Both the position numbers and the translations under genes were made by a program. The notes beneath the pieces are model-generated. The model made no database searches and had not been told where the DNA came from. It saw nothing but the letters and a program-made list of their open reading frames with translations. Positions 48,028 through 57,702 of a DNA stretch of 64,000 nt are shown one piece after another. Every line of letters starts with the position of its first letter. The first letter of the stretch is position 1. This DNA comes from Bacteroidota bacterium (GTDB lineage: Bacteria > Bacteroidota > Rhodothermia > Rhodothermales > JAHQVL01), in contig JBCCIM010000002.1 in NCBI GenBank assembly GCA_039111535.1, positions 28,366-92,365 on the forward strand, read 5' to 3'.

Positions 48028-48302
48028 ACGCGCACAAAAGCTTGTGCATCTGCCTGTCCTACAGTGTATACTATTCTAAACAAGTTCAGCACGGACTACG
48101 CCTGCTTTTACAGCGGAATCCGTTTTCTTGCACTGTATAGCTACAATGCCGGCAACCAGACGCAACCAACACCGCAAAGGCACACCCTTTGCCTCTATGC
48201 AGCACAAGAATGATAACCAGGCGCATGCCCATCCATTGATTATTACCTGCACCATGCGCTGCCGTACTGTTTAGCTGCACTGTTTATATGCCCGGAAGCA
48301 CC

Positions 48303-50666
48303 ATGCGTATTTCTCTATCCCTTTGCCTTGCTGCCTTATTCACCGTTTGCCTAACACCCGCCGTCGCGCAGGACGCCACACGACAAATACCCGATACCCC
48401 GCGCAATTCGGAAATCAACGCACCGGACGTATTGCATATCACAGACCGACTGGCGCAAACGCCGGCAGCCCGTGAAGCCCTGCAAGTTTTTCAGGCCAAC
48501 AAACAGACAGCAACCCAAAAGGCTGGCACAACAGCTATACGGCAATCTCTCGGCGACCGCGCCACGTTCCGCGTTATGAAAAACGTGGCTACCAACCCGT
48601 CATGGGAAGAAAAAAGCTTTACGCTCTCAGCAACCAGCGCCGTCGCCAATATTTGGGTTGAAGATGGCGAACTGAGCCTCGGTAATGTCTCGGATGCAGA
48701 TATCGTTGCGCTGGAAGATGCCCTGCTTTTGTCGACGCCCGCCGCATCAGTGGATCCGGCCCGAGGCATTGTGGAGAACAACAATTTCTATTTTGGCAAT
48801 CCGCCCAACATCGATGGCGATGGGCAACTGGATATTCTGTTGTATGATATTTCTGAAGGCGGATCCAACAACAATTTTTTTGTCGCCGGCTTCGTCACTC
48901 CCGAAGACCTTTCACCAACTGGCAACGGCAACTTCAAGGACATTTTATATCTGGACACCAATCCGGGCATATCAAGCCGGCCGATTACGTCGGTACTGGC
49001 AACGGCAGCCCATGAGTACCAGCACCTGATTCATTACAACTACGACCTGTTCGAGCAGACCTTTATAAATGAAGGCTTGTCTGAATGGGCAGAAGTGATG
49101 AATGGCTATCCCTCCCGCACCATGTCTTTCCTGAGTGACCCGGCTACCTACAACATTCGGCTGCTCGAATGGGAATCTGGCGATAACATTCTACTTGATT
49201 ACCAGCGTGCCGGCCTGTTTACAGGGTATCTGGCAGAGCGGATGAGTCCGGAAGCCCTTGGTGCAATCACGAGGAATCCTAACCGGGGGCGGCGCGGATA
49301 CGAAGAGATCATCAACCAGCAAGGTCTCGACTTTGAGGAGTTGCTTAAAGACTACCACACAGCTAACCTGCTAAACAACGGCAGCCTTGACCCCGCTTTC
49401 CAGTACCTCAATCCTACCTATGCCAATATTGGCACCATCCCAACGACAGAAGTGGATGGTCAATTTGCTACAGAAACCCCGACAACAACAACTTTTATTG
49501 AAGCCGGCGCGGTTTCGTACCTGGTCTGGGACAACGTGGCTGACTTCGTTTTAAACATGGATACCATAGACCCGTTCGATGCGCTGCGGGCGCGCATTGC
49601 GGTTCGGGTGCTGCTTGAAAAAGCAAACGGGGAGACGAGCTTCGAAGACTTACCCCTTCCGCTGGAAGAAACCTACTATGCCGGCGACTACGCGAGCCTT
49701 ACCCTGATTGTTACCCACGTAAAAGCTGAACTTACCTCGCGTGTTGGCCTCACCTATAACGCACAATGGGGCACACCAGTAAACGGAATCGCAACCGCTG
49801 TGCAGTTTGACAACGGGCAGGTTGCATCAGATGGCTTCTTCTCGCTCGGATCAGATGCTGACGGCGCCGTAGCAACCCGGTTCGACGTACCCGACGGTGG
49901 GCAATCAACCCTCCAGGAAGTTAGCCTCTCACCGTACTTTGTTAACCAGTTTAACAACTCGACCGTACCTGACGACGCACCACGAGACCTCACCCTCAAA
50001 GTATGGGAAACAGGCAGTGACGGCCGGCCCGGTGCAGAGATTTTTTCATTGGCAGTTACTGACCCCAGAACAACAGGCATCAGTTCTTCAGCATTGAACC
50101 ACTTCAGCGTAGACCTTACACCGTACCAGGATCAGTTGTCCAATTTGCCTGCTACCATTTTCATCGGTTATGCAGAAGCCGGCAATGATCCAAACTACAT
50201 GGTGGTTGGCGCGTCAACATACGCCACAGAAGATCGGTCTTTTGTTGTTTTGAGTGATGGCAACTGGGGCGCCCTTTGGGATATCCAGTTCTCAGACAGC
50301 GGTGCACAGGAATTCCCGCTGCAAAATACCGTGGTCCCTGTCCGCGCACTGTTTGTCACCACGTCGCTACCCGTTGCTATTGATGATGAGGTGTTGGCAG
50401 ATAACCGTTTCGAACTTGCCACAAATTTCCCAAATCCGTTTCAAAGCCAGACGACAATCCCGTACACGCTGCCAACGGCCAGTGCTGTAAAACTGGTGGT
50501 TTACAACGTACTCGGACAGGAAGTACAAACGTTGATTGATCAATTTCAGCCGGCTGGCAATTATTCGGTAACATTCCAAGCTGATTCCTTGCCCAGCGGG
50601 TTGTATCTTTATACGCTCGAAGCCGGATCAAACCGACAAACGCGCCGCATGACCGTTGTGCATTAA
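48303..50666 (+). CDS. Secreted zinc metallopeptidase (M6/M30-like) with T9SS sorting domain
   Basis: Signal peptide MRISLSLCLAALFTVCLTPAVAQ split at the usual site, an acidic N-terminal region, and a gluzincin-type active site with HEYQH (residues 237-241) followed about 20 residues later by NEGLSEWAE, whose Glu is the likely third zinc ligand. Beta-rich domains follow, then a C-terminal type A sorting domain (NFPNPFQSQTTIPYTL, SGLYLYTLEAG). An upstream in-frame ATG at 48288 is possible. Predicted surface or secreted protease; the exact family is less sure than the catalytic motif. Confidence 0.82.
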   Translation: MRISLSLCLAALFTVCLTPAVAQDATRQIPDTPRNSEINAPDVLHITDRLAQTPAAREALQVFQANKQTATQKAGTTAIRQSLGDRATFRVMKNVATNPSWEEKSFTLSATSAVANIWVEDGELSLGNVSDADIVALEDALLLSTPAASVDPARGIVENNNFYFGNPPNIDGDGQLDILLYDISEGGSNNNFFVAGFVTPEDLSPTGNGNFKDILYLDTNPGISSRPITSVLATAAHEYQHLIHYNYDLFEQTFINEGLSEWAEVMNGYPSRTMSFLSDPATYNIRLLEWESGDNILLDYQRAGLFTGYLAERMSPEALGAITRNPNRGRRGYEEIINQQGLDFEELLKDYHTANLLNNGSLDPAFQYLNPTYANIGTIPTTEVDGQFATETPTTTTFIEAGAVSYLVWDNVADFVLNMDTIDPFDALRARIAVRVLLEKANGETSFEDLPLPLEETYYAGDYASLTLIVTHVKAELTSRVGLTYNAQWGTPVNGIATAVQFDNGQVASDGFFSLGSDADGAVATRFDVPDGGQSTLQEVSLSPYFVNQFNNSTVPDDAPRDLTLKVWETGSDGRPGAEIFSLAVTDPRTTGISSSALNHFSVDLTPYQDQLSNLPATIFIGYAEAGNDPNYMVVGASTYATEDRSFVVLSDGNWGALWDIQFSDSGAQEFPLQNTVVPVRALFVTTSLPVAIDDEVLADNRFELATNFPNPFQSQTTIPYTLPTASAVKLVVYNVLGQEVQTLIDQFQPAGNYSVTFQADSLPSGLYLYTLEAGSNRQTRRMTVVH

Positions 50667-50750
50667 GTAGTATATTAAAACTGCACCAAAACCCTCATCG
50701 CATACAACAGGCGATGCACTGCACCATACTTAAACCAAAAAGCCTGGAGA

Positions 50751-51179
50751 ATGGCTCGCATAATACAAACCGGAGACACCCCTGCAAAGCGGAGAAACGC
50801 AAACATGCGTTCATGTGCTGAAGTACTTCGCCTGCTGGCGCAGCGCAGTTCTTTTGATGATGAAGCAAAAGACATGACCGCCTTTCTGATTTTCAACCTG
50901 CGTGAAATCTATAAAACCATCGATGAAAGCGCGCAGGCCTGGGATGAACGCAACTACTGGAAAAAAGCGGAGGGCCTTCGCGAAAAATGGCGCTGGACCC
51001 GCATCATTTCGGACAAACTGACCAAGCTCGTTGTTGCCAACAAATGGCAGCGCGTCCCCGAAGCCATGTTCGAACTGATCCCGTACTTTCAATCCATTAC
51101 CATCGTCAAACTTACCCGCGACGCAGATTGGTGGATGGGCGCACACACTGCACTACTTAAGGAGCAAAAAGAAGGGTAA
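50751..51179 (+). CDS. Conserved small protein of unknown function
   Basis: 142 residues, rich in charged and aromatic residues and predicted mostly helical (SSFDDEAKDMTAFLIFNLREIYKT split across the first helices; WDERNYWKKAEGLREKWRW). No known motif. It precedes yqgE by 61 bp on the same strand and leads the yqgE-recG-methyltransferase run, so it is likely expressed. I do not recognise the family. Confidence 0.6.
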   Translation: MARIIQTGDTPAKRRNANMRSCAEVLRLLAQRSSFDDEAKDMTAFLIFNLREIYKTIDESAQAWDERNYWKKAEGLREKWRWTRIISDKLTKLVVANKWQRVPEAMFELIPYFQSITIVKLTRDADWWMGAHTALLKEQKEG

Positions 51180-51240
51180 GCCGGAACGTTGATCCCGTGC
51201 GACGTTTAACGGAAAAACTTTCAGTCAACCCAAGGGGCTC

Positions 51241-51804
51241 ATGGCTCTTTCCGACATGGCGCCGGCAACAGGTACCCTCCTGATTGCTCCGCCTATGATG
51301 CAAGATCCGAACTTCAAGCGTAGCGTTGTGTTGCTTTGCGAGCATGGCGTTGATGGTAGCTTTGGCCTCATTCTTAATCGTTCTATTTCCCTTAGCCTCA
51401 CCGATGTTGTAGAAGGCATGGACCTCTACACTGGCCCCCTTTGCATGGGCGGCCCGGTACAACCCAACACCTTGCACGTGCTACACCGGTACACCACCGG
51501 CATGGGCGAGTCTATTCAGATTGGCAACCAGATTTACTGGGGCGGCGACTTCGAGACCATCCAGAAGAAAGTCGAGAACGAGGTTACTTCTTCAGATGAC
51601 ATCCGCTTCTTCCTCGGCTACGCCGGCTGGACGCCCGGCCAACTCGATGCCGAGATCGAACAAGACAGTTGGATCATCGCCCCGGCCGACGACCAGGTCA
51701 TTTTCCCCGAAGACCCCGAAACCCTCTGGGCCAACACACTCCGCCGGCTCGGCGGTGAATACGCCCTCCTCGCCAACTTCCCCGAAGACCCAAGGCTGAA
51801 TTGA
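51241..51804 (+). CDS. yqgE: YqgE/AlgH family protein
   Basis: 187 residues with the full family pattern: GTLLIAPPMMQDPNFKRSVVLLCEH split at the N-terminus, GSFGLILNRS, MGGPVQPNTLHVLH, YAGWTPGQLDAEI and a C-terminal LW...LRRLGGEYALLANFPEDP. YqgE proteins are widely conserved and of uncertain biochemical role, sometimes linked to transcription regulation. Followed by a dispersed repeat and recG. Confidence 0.92.
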   Translation: MALSDMAPATGTLLIAPPMMQDPNFKRSVVLLCEHGVDGSFGLILNRSISLSLTDVVEGMDLYTGPLCMGGPVQPNTLHVLHRYTTGMGESIQIGNQIYWGGDFETIQKKVENEVTSSDDIRFFLGYAGWTPGQLDAEIEQDSWIIAPADDQVIFPEDPETLWANTLRRLGGEYALLANFPEDPRLN

Positions 51805-51889
51805 GTGAGGAGTGAGGAGTGAGGAGTGAGGAGTGAAAAAAACGACCCTTCGAAACTCAGCGTTCCTTGTTCAGTGTTCGACATTCTAC
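51803..51889. repeat. Intergenic repeat: (GAGTGAG)n plus conserved tail
   Basis: Four to five 7-bp units (gagtgag) then AACGACCCTTCGAAACTCAG and a tail ending ...TTCGACATTC. It is the close relative of the element at 30703-30790. Confidence 0.8.
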
Positions 51890-51991
51890 TCTCGGCCTAT
51901 GCCATAAAGCTGACACCCTCCCGCATTAAACTCCTATCGTCCTTATATTCCCCTTTACCACAGCCGTCTTTCCAAGGCATAGCAGCACATC

Positions 51992-54091
51992 ATGACGATC
52001 GACGTTTTCCAGGAATCGCTTCAATTCCTTAAAGGAGTAGGCCCAAGGAAATATGAGGTACTGGAAAAAGCAGGGGTTACCAATTACCGCGACCTGCTTC
52101 AGTATTACCCCCGGCGCTACCTCGACCGGTCAACAGTGACACCGATCAAGAGCATCACCCCCCAATCGGGCGCGGTAACCGTCGTTGGACGCGTTACGAA
52201 AGCGGGCATGGTGCCGATGCGCGGGCGCTCGCGCTTTGAATTGGTTGTTGAAGATGAAAGCGGTGGACGCATCAAGTGCGTGTGGTTTAACCGGGCCGGC
52301 TGGATTGCCAAAGTGTTCAAAGCCAACGAACGCGTTGCCTTCCACGGCAAGCCACAGTTGTACGGCCGGCAATTCTCGCTCACCCATCCCGACTTCGACA
52401 AACTCGACGCAGACGGTGCCTCTCTAGAAACTGGCCGCATCATCCCCCTCTACCCCGGCGGTGCTGCATTTGACAAGGTTGGTCTTTCCAGCCGCTCTTT
52501 CAGAAAAGTGGTTTATGGCCTTATCAAGGAGCATGGCCTCAGGCTACCTGAGATTTTGCCGGCGTGGATGGTCGAGCAATACAACCTCATGGAAGGCCGC
52601 GTTGCGCTACGAGCGGCACACTTCCCCAAAAACCAGCCCGAGTTGGGCAAAGCACGCGAACGACTCAAATTTGAAGAACTGCTATTCATCCAGCTTATGC
52701 TTGGCGTAACCCGACAGGTAAAGCAAGAAGTTGCCGGCAGCGTATTCAACAAAGAAGGGGACTACCTCAAACGATTCCTCGACGAAGTGCTGCCTTTTGA
52801 GTTTACCAATGCGCAAAAGAAAGCCCTCAACGATGTTATAACGGATACCAAAAGCGGACACCAGATGAACCGGCTGGTACAGGGCGACGTCGGCAGTGGC
52901 AAAACGGTGGTTGGCGTTGCCGCTATGCTGCACGCCCTCGACAACGGCTTTCAAAGCGCCTTTATGGCACCCACTGAAATTCTGGCGGAGCAGCATTACG
53001 CCAACCTCAAAAAATACCTCGAGCCGCTCGGTGTTGAAGTACGCCTGCTGATTGGCGGTCAGCGCAAAGCTTTGCGCACAGAAATCCTTGAGGATCTTGC
53101 AACAGGCAAAGCCCAGGTAGCCGTAGGTACGCATGCAGTCATACAGGATGGGATCGTATTCCAAAATCTCGGGATGGCGATTGTCGACGAACAGCACCGC
53201 TTTGGCGTTATGCAGCGGGCAGCGATGTTGCAAAAAGGCAACAACCCGCACATGCTTCTGATGACAGCCACACCGATTCCCCGGTCGCTTGCGATGACGC
53301 TATACGGTGATCTCGACGTCACCATTATGGACGAAATGCCGGCCGGCCGCAAGCCCATTGAAACCAGCCTCCGCACAGAGAAACGACGCGAAGAAGTTTA
53401 CGCCTTTATTAAAGAACAATTGCGGGAAGGCCGGCAATGTTACGTGGTTTATCCGCTGGTTGAAGAGAGTGAAAAACTCGACCTCAAAGATGCGGAATCG
53501 GGCTACGAGCAACTGGTAGAAAAATTCCGACCCTATAAAGTAGACCTCGTTCACGGCCGGCTCTTTGCCTACGAAAAAGAAGAGGCCATGGATCGGTTCA
53601 AAAACGGGGAGACCGATATCCTCGTTGCAACCACCGTCATCGAAGTTGGCGTCGACGTGCCCAATGCCACCGTTATGCTGATCGAGCACGCTGAGCGGTT
53701 CGGCCTCAGCCAACTCCACCAGCTCCGCGGCCGCGTTGGCCGGGGTGGCAACCAGAGCTATTGCATTTTGATGGCAGACCATAAAAGAACCGCCGAAGCA
53801 GAAGAGCGCCTGACCACCATGGTCAGCACTACAGACGGCTTCAAAATTAGCGAAGCAGACTTGAAGCTCCGCGGCGCCGGCGACTTTTTTGGCACCCGAC
53901 AAAGCGGCCTGCCCGACCTGAAGATAGCCGACATCACCGTCGACGTCGAACTGCTTGTGCAAGCACGTGAAGCCGCATTTGAACTCCTCAAACGAGACCC
54001 ACACATGCGCGACCCCGAACACGAACTCACCCGCGCCTACTTTCAGGCCTTTTATCACCACCGCAGCCTTGGGTTTGCACGGGTTGGGTGA
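51992..54091 (+). CDS. recG: ATP-dependent DNA helicase RecG
   Basis: Reverses stalled replication forks and processes branched DNA. The N-terminal wedge domain (residues ~60-160) is followed by the SF2 core: QGDVGSGKTVVG (Walker A), MAPTEILAEQH, VDEQHRFGV (DExH), MTATPIPRS, TTVIEVGVDVPNA and QLRGRVGRG. The C-terminal TRG region is present. 699 residues, normal. The methyltransferase gene starts 9 bp after the stop (or 36 bp, from its second ATG). Confidence 0.97.
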   Translation: MTIDVFQESLQFLKGVGPRKYEVLEKAGVTNYRDLLQYYPRRYLDRSTVTPIKSITPQSGAVTVVGRVTKAGMVPMRGRSRFELVVEDESGGRIKCVWFNRAGWIAKVFKANERVAFHGKPQLYGRQFSLTHPDFDKLDADGASLETGRIIPLYPGGAAFDKVGLSSRSFRKVVYGLIKEHGLRLPEILPAWMVEQYNLMEGRVALRAAHFPKNQPELGKARERLKFEELLFIQLMLGVTRQVKQEVAGSVFNKEGDYLKRFLDEVLPFEFTNAQKKALNDVITDTKSGHQMNRLVQGDVGSGKTVVGVAAMLHALDNGFQSAFMAPTEILAEQHYANLKKYLEPLGVEVRLLIGGQRKALRTEILEDLATGKAQVAVGTHAVIQDGIVFQNLGMAIVDEQHRFGVMQRAAMLQKGNNPHMLLMTATPIPRSLAMTLYGDLDVTIMDEMPAGRKPIETSLRTEKRREEVYAFIKEQLREGRQCYVVYPLVEESEKLDLKDAESGYEQLVEKFRPYKVDLVHGRLFAYEKEEAMDRFKNGETDILVATTVIEVGVDVPNATVMLIEHAERFGLSQLHQLRGRVGRGGNQSYCILMADHKRTAEAEERLTTMVSTTDGFKISEADLKLRGAGDFFGTRQSGLPDLKIADITVDVELLVQAREAAFELLKRDPHMRDPEHELTRAYFQAFYHHRSLGFARVG

Positions 54092-54100
54092 TTGGTGTGA

Positions 54101-54856
54101 ATGCAGCACCCAAAACAAATCCCACACATGACCACCAAGAAATCCAGTATCGCTGAAATCCGCGCGCGCTTTGACAATGACGTAGAGCGCTTCTCCAACC
54201 TGGAAACTGGCCAGCAAGCTACTATCGATGCCCCGCTCTCCATGGCGCTGATTACCGAGGCAGCTATTGCGGCGACGCCCAACATCACCCATGTGCTCGA
54301 TATTGGCTGCGGCGCCGGCAACAACACCATCAAACTGCTCCAGCAATGTACCCATGAGGCAGTGCATTGCGATCTGCTCGACCTCAGCCAACCGATGCTC
54401 GACAGGGCTGCAGCGCGTGTTGCTCCACTCACGACGGGCACCGTCCAAACCTTTCAGGCAGACTTCCGGGCGGCTAAACTACCCACCGAACAGTACGATG
54501 TAATACTCGCCGCCGCCGTATTGCACCACCTGCGCGATGACTGGGATTGGCGCATCGCCTTCGAGAAAATCTACGCACTTACCGCGCCCGGCGGCAGCGT
54601 ATGGATTACAGATCTCGTCAGCCACGAACACGAAGCCATACAAGCCTTCATGTGGCACCGGTACGGAGACTACCTGGAATCACTCGACGGCCCTGCGTAT
54701 CGAGACAAAGTATTCGCCTACATCGAAAAAGAAGACTCCCCACGTCCTGTCACCTACCAACTGGATCTCCTCAAACAAGCCGGCTTCGACCACACAGAAA
54801 TCCTCCACAAGAACTCCTGCTTCGCCGCCTTCGGCGCCATCAAGTCTACGTACTAG
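54101..54856 (+). CDS. SAM-dependent class I methyltransferase
   Basis: Rossmann-type methyltransferase with motif I VLDIGCGAGNNT (from about residue 64), acidic DLLDLSQPML, and DVILAAAVLHHLRDD. The late part (TYQLDLLKQAGFDH) fits small-molecule or tRNA-type methyltransferases of about 250 residues. The substrate is unknown. ATG 54128 (MTTKKSS) is an equally good start. Downstream of recG on the same strand. Confidence 0.85.
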   Translation: MQHPKQIPHMTTKKSSIAEIRARFDNDVERFSNLETGQQATIDAPLSMALITEAAIAATPNITHVLDIGCGAGNNTIKLLQQCTHEAVHCDLLDLSQPMLDRAAARVAPLTTGTVQTFQADFRAAKLPTEQYDVILAAAVLHHLRDDWDWRIAFEKIYALTAPGGSVWITDLVSHEHEAIQAFMWHRYGDYLESLDGPAYRDKVFAYIEKEDSPRPVTYQLDLLKQAGFDHTEILHKNSCFAAFGAIKSTY

Positions 54857-55253
54857 GGCAAACACTGCGTGTTTGAGGTTGAAGGTTGCTGGTTTAAGGT
54901 TGAATGTTTTGTCGTGTACCTTGATCGATCTATTTGGCGGTACCAAAGGCGGCTTCTCTTACTGACGCCACACCAAGGCTATCTAATAAAACCCATCCAC
55001 GTTCCAGAGAACAGGCTATAGTATTCTTTGCACCGGGTTGCCAGCATATTCCCCTCCCCTGGAGGGGTGCCCGAAGGGCGGGGTGGGTTAGCGAAGTTAG
55101 CCCACCTACAGAACCCAAACCCAGCCTTTCAAGCACATACAGCACAGCTAAACCGCACGGGGAGAGCCTATACCACCCTTAAAAAAACCACAGCCCATCC
55201 GAAACTCAATTCACTTTGCATCGTAAAGCGCTTTACAGACACCTTATTTTACT
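54857..55253. other. Repeat-containing intergenic region
   Basis: About 400 bp without a gene. It holds short 'GAGGTTGAAGGTT' type repeats at 54871-54910 and a GC-rich hairpin element at 55051-55088. Confidence 0.6.
55051..55088. repeat. GC-rich hairpin element
   Basis: CCCCTCCCCTGGAGGGG, then TGCCCGAAGGGC and GGGGTGGGT: two small nested hairpins in a row. This kind of element is dispersed between genes in many Bacteroidota genomes; only one copy lies in this window. Confidence 0.5.
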
Positions 55254-55877
55254 ATGACACAAGACCGAGATCCGATCAGCCGAAGCACCCCCGAGCGACC
55301 GCCGGCAACACCAGAGCCGCAGGCAGAAGAACAGTTAAAATTCATCCGCGACGTGATGGCACGCAGCGGTACCTTTACGGCAGTCCCCGGCTGGGGTGCT
55401 GTTGCTATGGGCGTTTGCGCACTCATCGCAGCCTACATTGCCAATACAACAACAACCCGGGAAGCATGGCTTATCACCTGGATGGTTGTTGCTGCCACGG
55501 CAGCCCTGCTGGGGACGGTGGCACTGATCATGAAATCCAGAAAAGCACAGGCACCGCTACTTAGTGGTCCAGGTCGGAAGTTTTTAGTCAATTTTCTGCC
55601 ACCTCTGTTTGTAGGCGCAGCGATGACCATAGCCCTCTGGCACGCGAGCGAGCCGCGATTGCTGCCCGGCACCTGGATGCTGATGTACGGCACCAGCGTT
55701 GTTGCCGGCGGTGCATATTCCGTCAGAATCATTCCCATTATGGGCATGCTTTTTCTCGGCCTTGGCGCTGCAGCACTCTTCCTGCCCTTTACCTGGGGCG
55801 ACCCCTTGATGGCAGCCACATTTGGCGGCCTTCACATTGCATTTGGACTCATAATCGTGAAAAACCATGGCGGATAA
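55254..55877 (+). CDS. Membrane protein of unknown function, paired with a winged-helix regulator
   Basis: 207 residues: a charged ~45-residue N-terminus with Pro-rich start, then about six membrane helices (for example GVCALIAAYIA, WMVVAATAALLG, LFLGLGAAALFLP). Its stop overlaps the start of the winged-helix gene, a two-gene arrangement commonly seen for a membrane protein and a cognate HTH_34-type regulator. Function is unknown. Confidence 0.7.
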   Translation: MTQDRDPISRSTPERPPATPEPQAEEQLKFIRDVMARSGTFTAVPGWGAVAMGVCALIAAYIANTTTTREAWLITWMVVAATAALLGTVALIMKSRKAQAPLLSGPGRKFLVNFLPPLFVGAAMTIALWHASEPRLLPGTWMLMYGTSVVAGGAYSVRIIPIMGMLFLGLGAAALFLPFTWGDPLMAATFGGLHIAFGLIIVKNHGG

Positions 55878-56229
55878 ACCAACCCGGCGCAAACCCCGTA
55901 TGCGGCGCAAAAAAGGAGAAACCAGCATAAAGTCGTTTCCAAGCGCACTCGACAAGCTGATTCACGAACGCATCCGGCTTGGCATTGTGAGCGCACTTGC
56001 AGCAAGCAATACGCTGACATTCAACGAACTGAAAGAATTGCTCGGCACATCCGACGGCAACCTGAGCGTGCACGCACGCAAGCTGGAAGACGCGGGCTAC
56101 ATCAAAGTGGAAAAGTCATTCGACGGCCGCACCCCAAAAACCGAATTCAGCCTGCTCGACAAAGGGCGCGATGCCCTCAACGACTACCTGAACCAGATGG
56201 AGCAGATTATTAAGATGACGAAGGGGTGA
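55867..56229 (+). CDS. Winged-helix transcriptional regulator (HTH_34-like)
   Basis: 120 residues; winged-helix DNA-binding domain spanning about residues 20-105 with LIHERIRLGIVSALAASN, FNELKELLGTSDGNLSVHARKLEDAGYI split by turns, and wing VEKSFDGRTPKTEFSLLDKG. It resembles MarR/ArsR-type repressors without an effector domain. It overlaps the preceding membrane protein gene by 11 bp, so the two are translationally coupled and probably functionally linked. Confidence 0.85.
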   Translation: MADKPTRRKPRMRRKKGETSIKSFPSALDKLIHERIRLGIVSALAASNTLTFNELKELLGTSDGNLSVHARKLEDAGYIKVEKSFDGRTPKTEFSLLDKGRDALNDYLNQMEQIIKMTKG

Positions 56230-56322
56230 GGGAAGAGTTTGGAGGGAAGAGTTTGGAGCGAAGAGTTTGGAGGGAGGATGTGCCTAACGAATACACGAAT
56301 ACACGAATACACGAATACACGA
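56230..56322. repeat. Two short tandem arrays ahead of the DUF4153-like gene
   Basis: First, about three units of gaagagtttggag(g/c) (56230-56275); second, four units of the 8-mer aatacacg (56289-56322). The second array lies about 30 bp upstream of the ATG at 56348, within promoter range. Confidence 0.75.
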
Positions 56323-56347
56323 TCGTACGGAATCACGTAAGAAAACG

Positions 56348-57622
56348 ATGTCTATCAAACAAACCATAGAATCTAATCTGGAAGATCCGGAGGCGTTGGA
56401 GAAGCTTTACCGGCAGTCTCCCGAGCATTTCACGAGAGAATTCGACGCCGTTTTTCACGCCAACCCGTCCTCAACCGTACTGGAAGTCTGGCAGGCACGG
56501 CTACAATTCGACAAGCCAATGCGCCAGCGCCAGGGCACGTCGTTTCTGCACCGGCCGAGCGAAATTATGCTCATCATCCTGCTCGCACTTGTGAGTGGTA
56601 CCCTGGCAAAACTCCCACATTTTTTCGGGGGGATCGACGAAGAGATGTTCTACCCGCGCAACCTAGGTTTTTTTGTGCTGCCGGCGCTGGCCTGTTATTT
56701 CATGTTCAAAAATACCGTTGAACGCTCCACCGTCATTGGCCTCAGCCTCGCCATCGGCGGTGCGGCGTTGTTTATCAATGCCATGCAGATTGATTTGGAT
56801 CAATCGGATACTATGGTGCTTGCCTGTATCCACCTGCCATTTTTTCTGTGGACTTTAGTCGGGATTGCTTTTGCCGGTAATAATTACAGGGCCCTCGCGC
56901 CGCGCATGGATTACCTCAAATTCAACGGCGAAATGGTCATTTATACCGTTTTGACATTGATTGGTGGTGGCATCCTCACCGGCATAACCCTCGGACTCTT
57001 CAACGTGATTGGCCTGCGCATTGAAGACTGGTATTTCAAAAACGTAGTGGTTTACGGCGCAGTGGCTGCCCCACTTGTCGCAACTTATGTAGCCATCCAG
57101 CGCCTGGAATCGGGACAGCGATTGGCGCCAACCTTTGCCAAAATATTCAGTCCGCTCGTACTGATTACCCTAACGATCTTTTTGATTGCCAATGGTATTC
57201 AGGGCAAGAGTCCTTTTACCGACCGCGATTTTTTAATAGTCTTTAACGCCATGTTGATGGGTGTACTCGCCATCACAGTTTTCACGATCTCGGAACGGCC
57301 CACCAGCGAAACCCGGATCGTGAGCGACTACATCGCAATCGCGCTGGTAGTGGTTGCCCTCGTGGTGGATATGATCGCGCTCTCTGCCATTGTATTCCGG
57401 CTGGCCTCGTACGGCCTGACGCCAAACCGACTCGCTGTGCTCGGCGCCAACTTGCTGGTATTTGGCAACCTGGCCGGCATCCTGTATTACTACGCCGGCT
57501 TCTTGCGCGGCAAAATGGACATGCAGGTTGTCGAAAACTGGATCACCCGCTACCTGCCGCTTTATGCGGTCTGGACGATATTCATTGTGTTCGTCATGCC
57601 CTTTCTTTTCGGGCTGGCCTAA
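56348..57622 (+). CDS. DUF4153-like multi-spanning membrane protein
   Basis: 424 residues; a soluble ~75-residue N-terminus and then about 10-11 membrane helices. Segments such as NGEMVIYTVLTLIGGGIL and TDRDFLIVFNAMLMGVLA split across helices fit the DUF4153 family, whose members are linked in places to two-component signalling but have no proven function. Preceded by tandem repeats and followed by a copy of the dispersed TTCGACACTCGG repeat. Confidence 0.7.
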   Translation: MSIKQTIESNLEDPEALEKLYRQSPEHFTREFDAVFHANPSSTVLEVWQARLQFDKPMRQRQGTSFLHRPSEIMLIILLALVSGTLAKLPHFFGGIDEEMFYPRNLGFFVLPALACYFMFKNTVERSTVIGLSLAIGGAALFINAMQIDLDQSDTMVLACIHLPFFLWTLVGIAFAGNNYRALAPRMDYLKFNGEMVIYTVLTLIGGGILTGITLGLFNVIGLRIEDWYFKNVVVYGAVAAPLVATYVAIQRLESGQRLAPTFAKIFSPLVLITLTIFLIANGIQGKSPFTDRDFLIVFNAMLMGVLAITVFTISERPTSETRIVSDYIAIALVVVALVVDMIALSAIVFRLASYGLTPNRLAVLGANLLVFGNLAGILYYYAGFLRGKMDMQVVENWITRYLPLYAVWTIFIVFVMPFLFGLA

Positions 57623-57627
57623 AATCA

Positions 57628-57702
57628 AATGCCGATTTTCGAGTGACGAATGCCGCGTTTTTTCGGTGCAATTCGACACTCGGCACTCGGCACTCAAAAA
57701 TC
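57628..57702. repeat. Dispersed repeat, 'ATGCCGATTTTCGAGTG...TTCGACACTCGG' type
   Basis: Contains AAATGCCGATTTTCGAGTG and ATTCGACACTCGGCACTCGG. Relatives at 18201-18231, 22340-22379, 25515-25552 and 25653-25688. Confidence 0.7.

Noticed and set aside
53300..54448. Long antisense open frame opposite recG and the methyltransferase
   Set aside because: It is the mirror of strongly supported genes on the plus strand and shows no recognisable domain.
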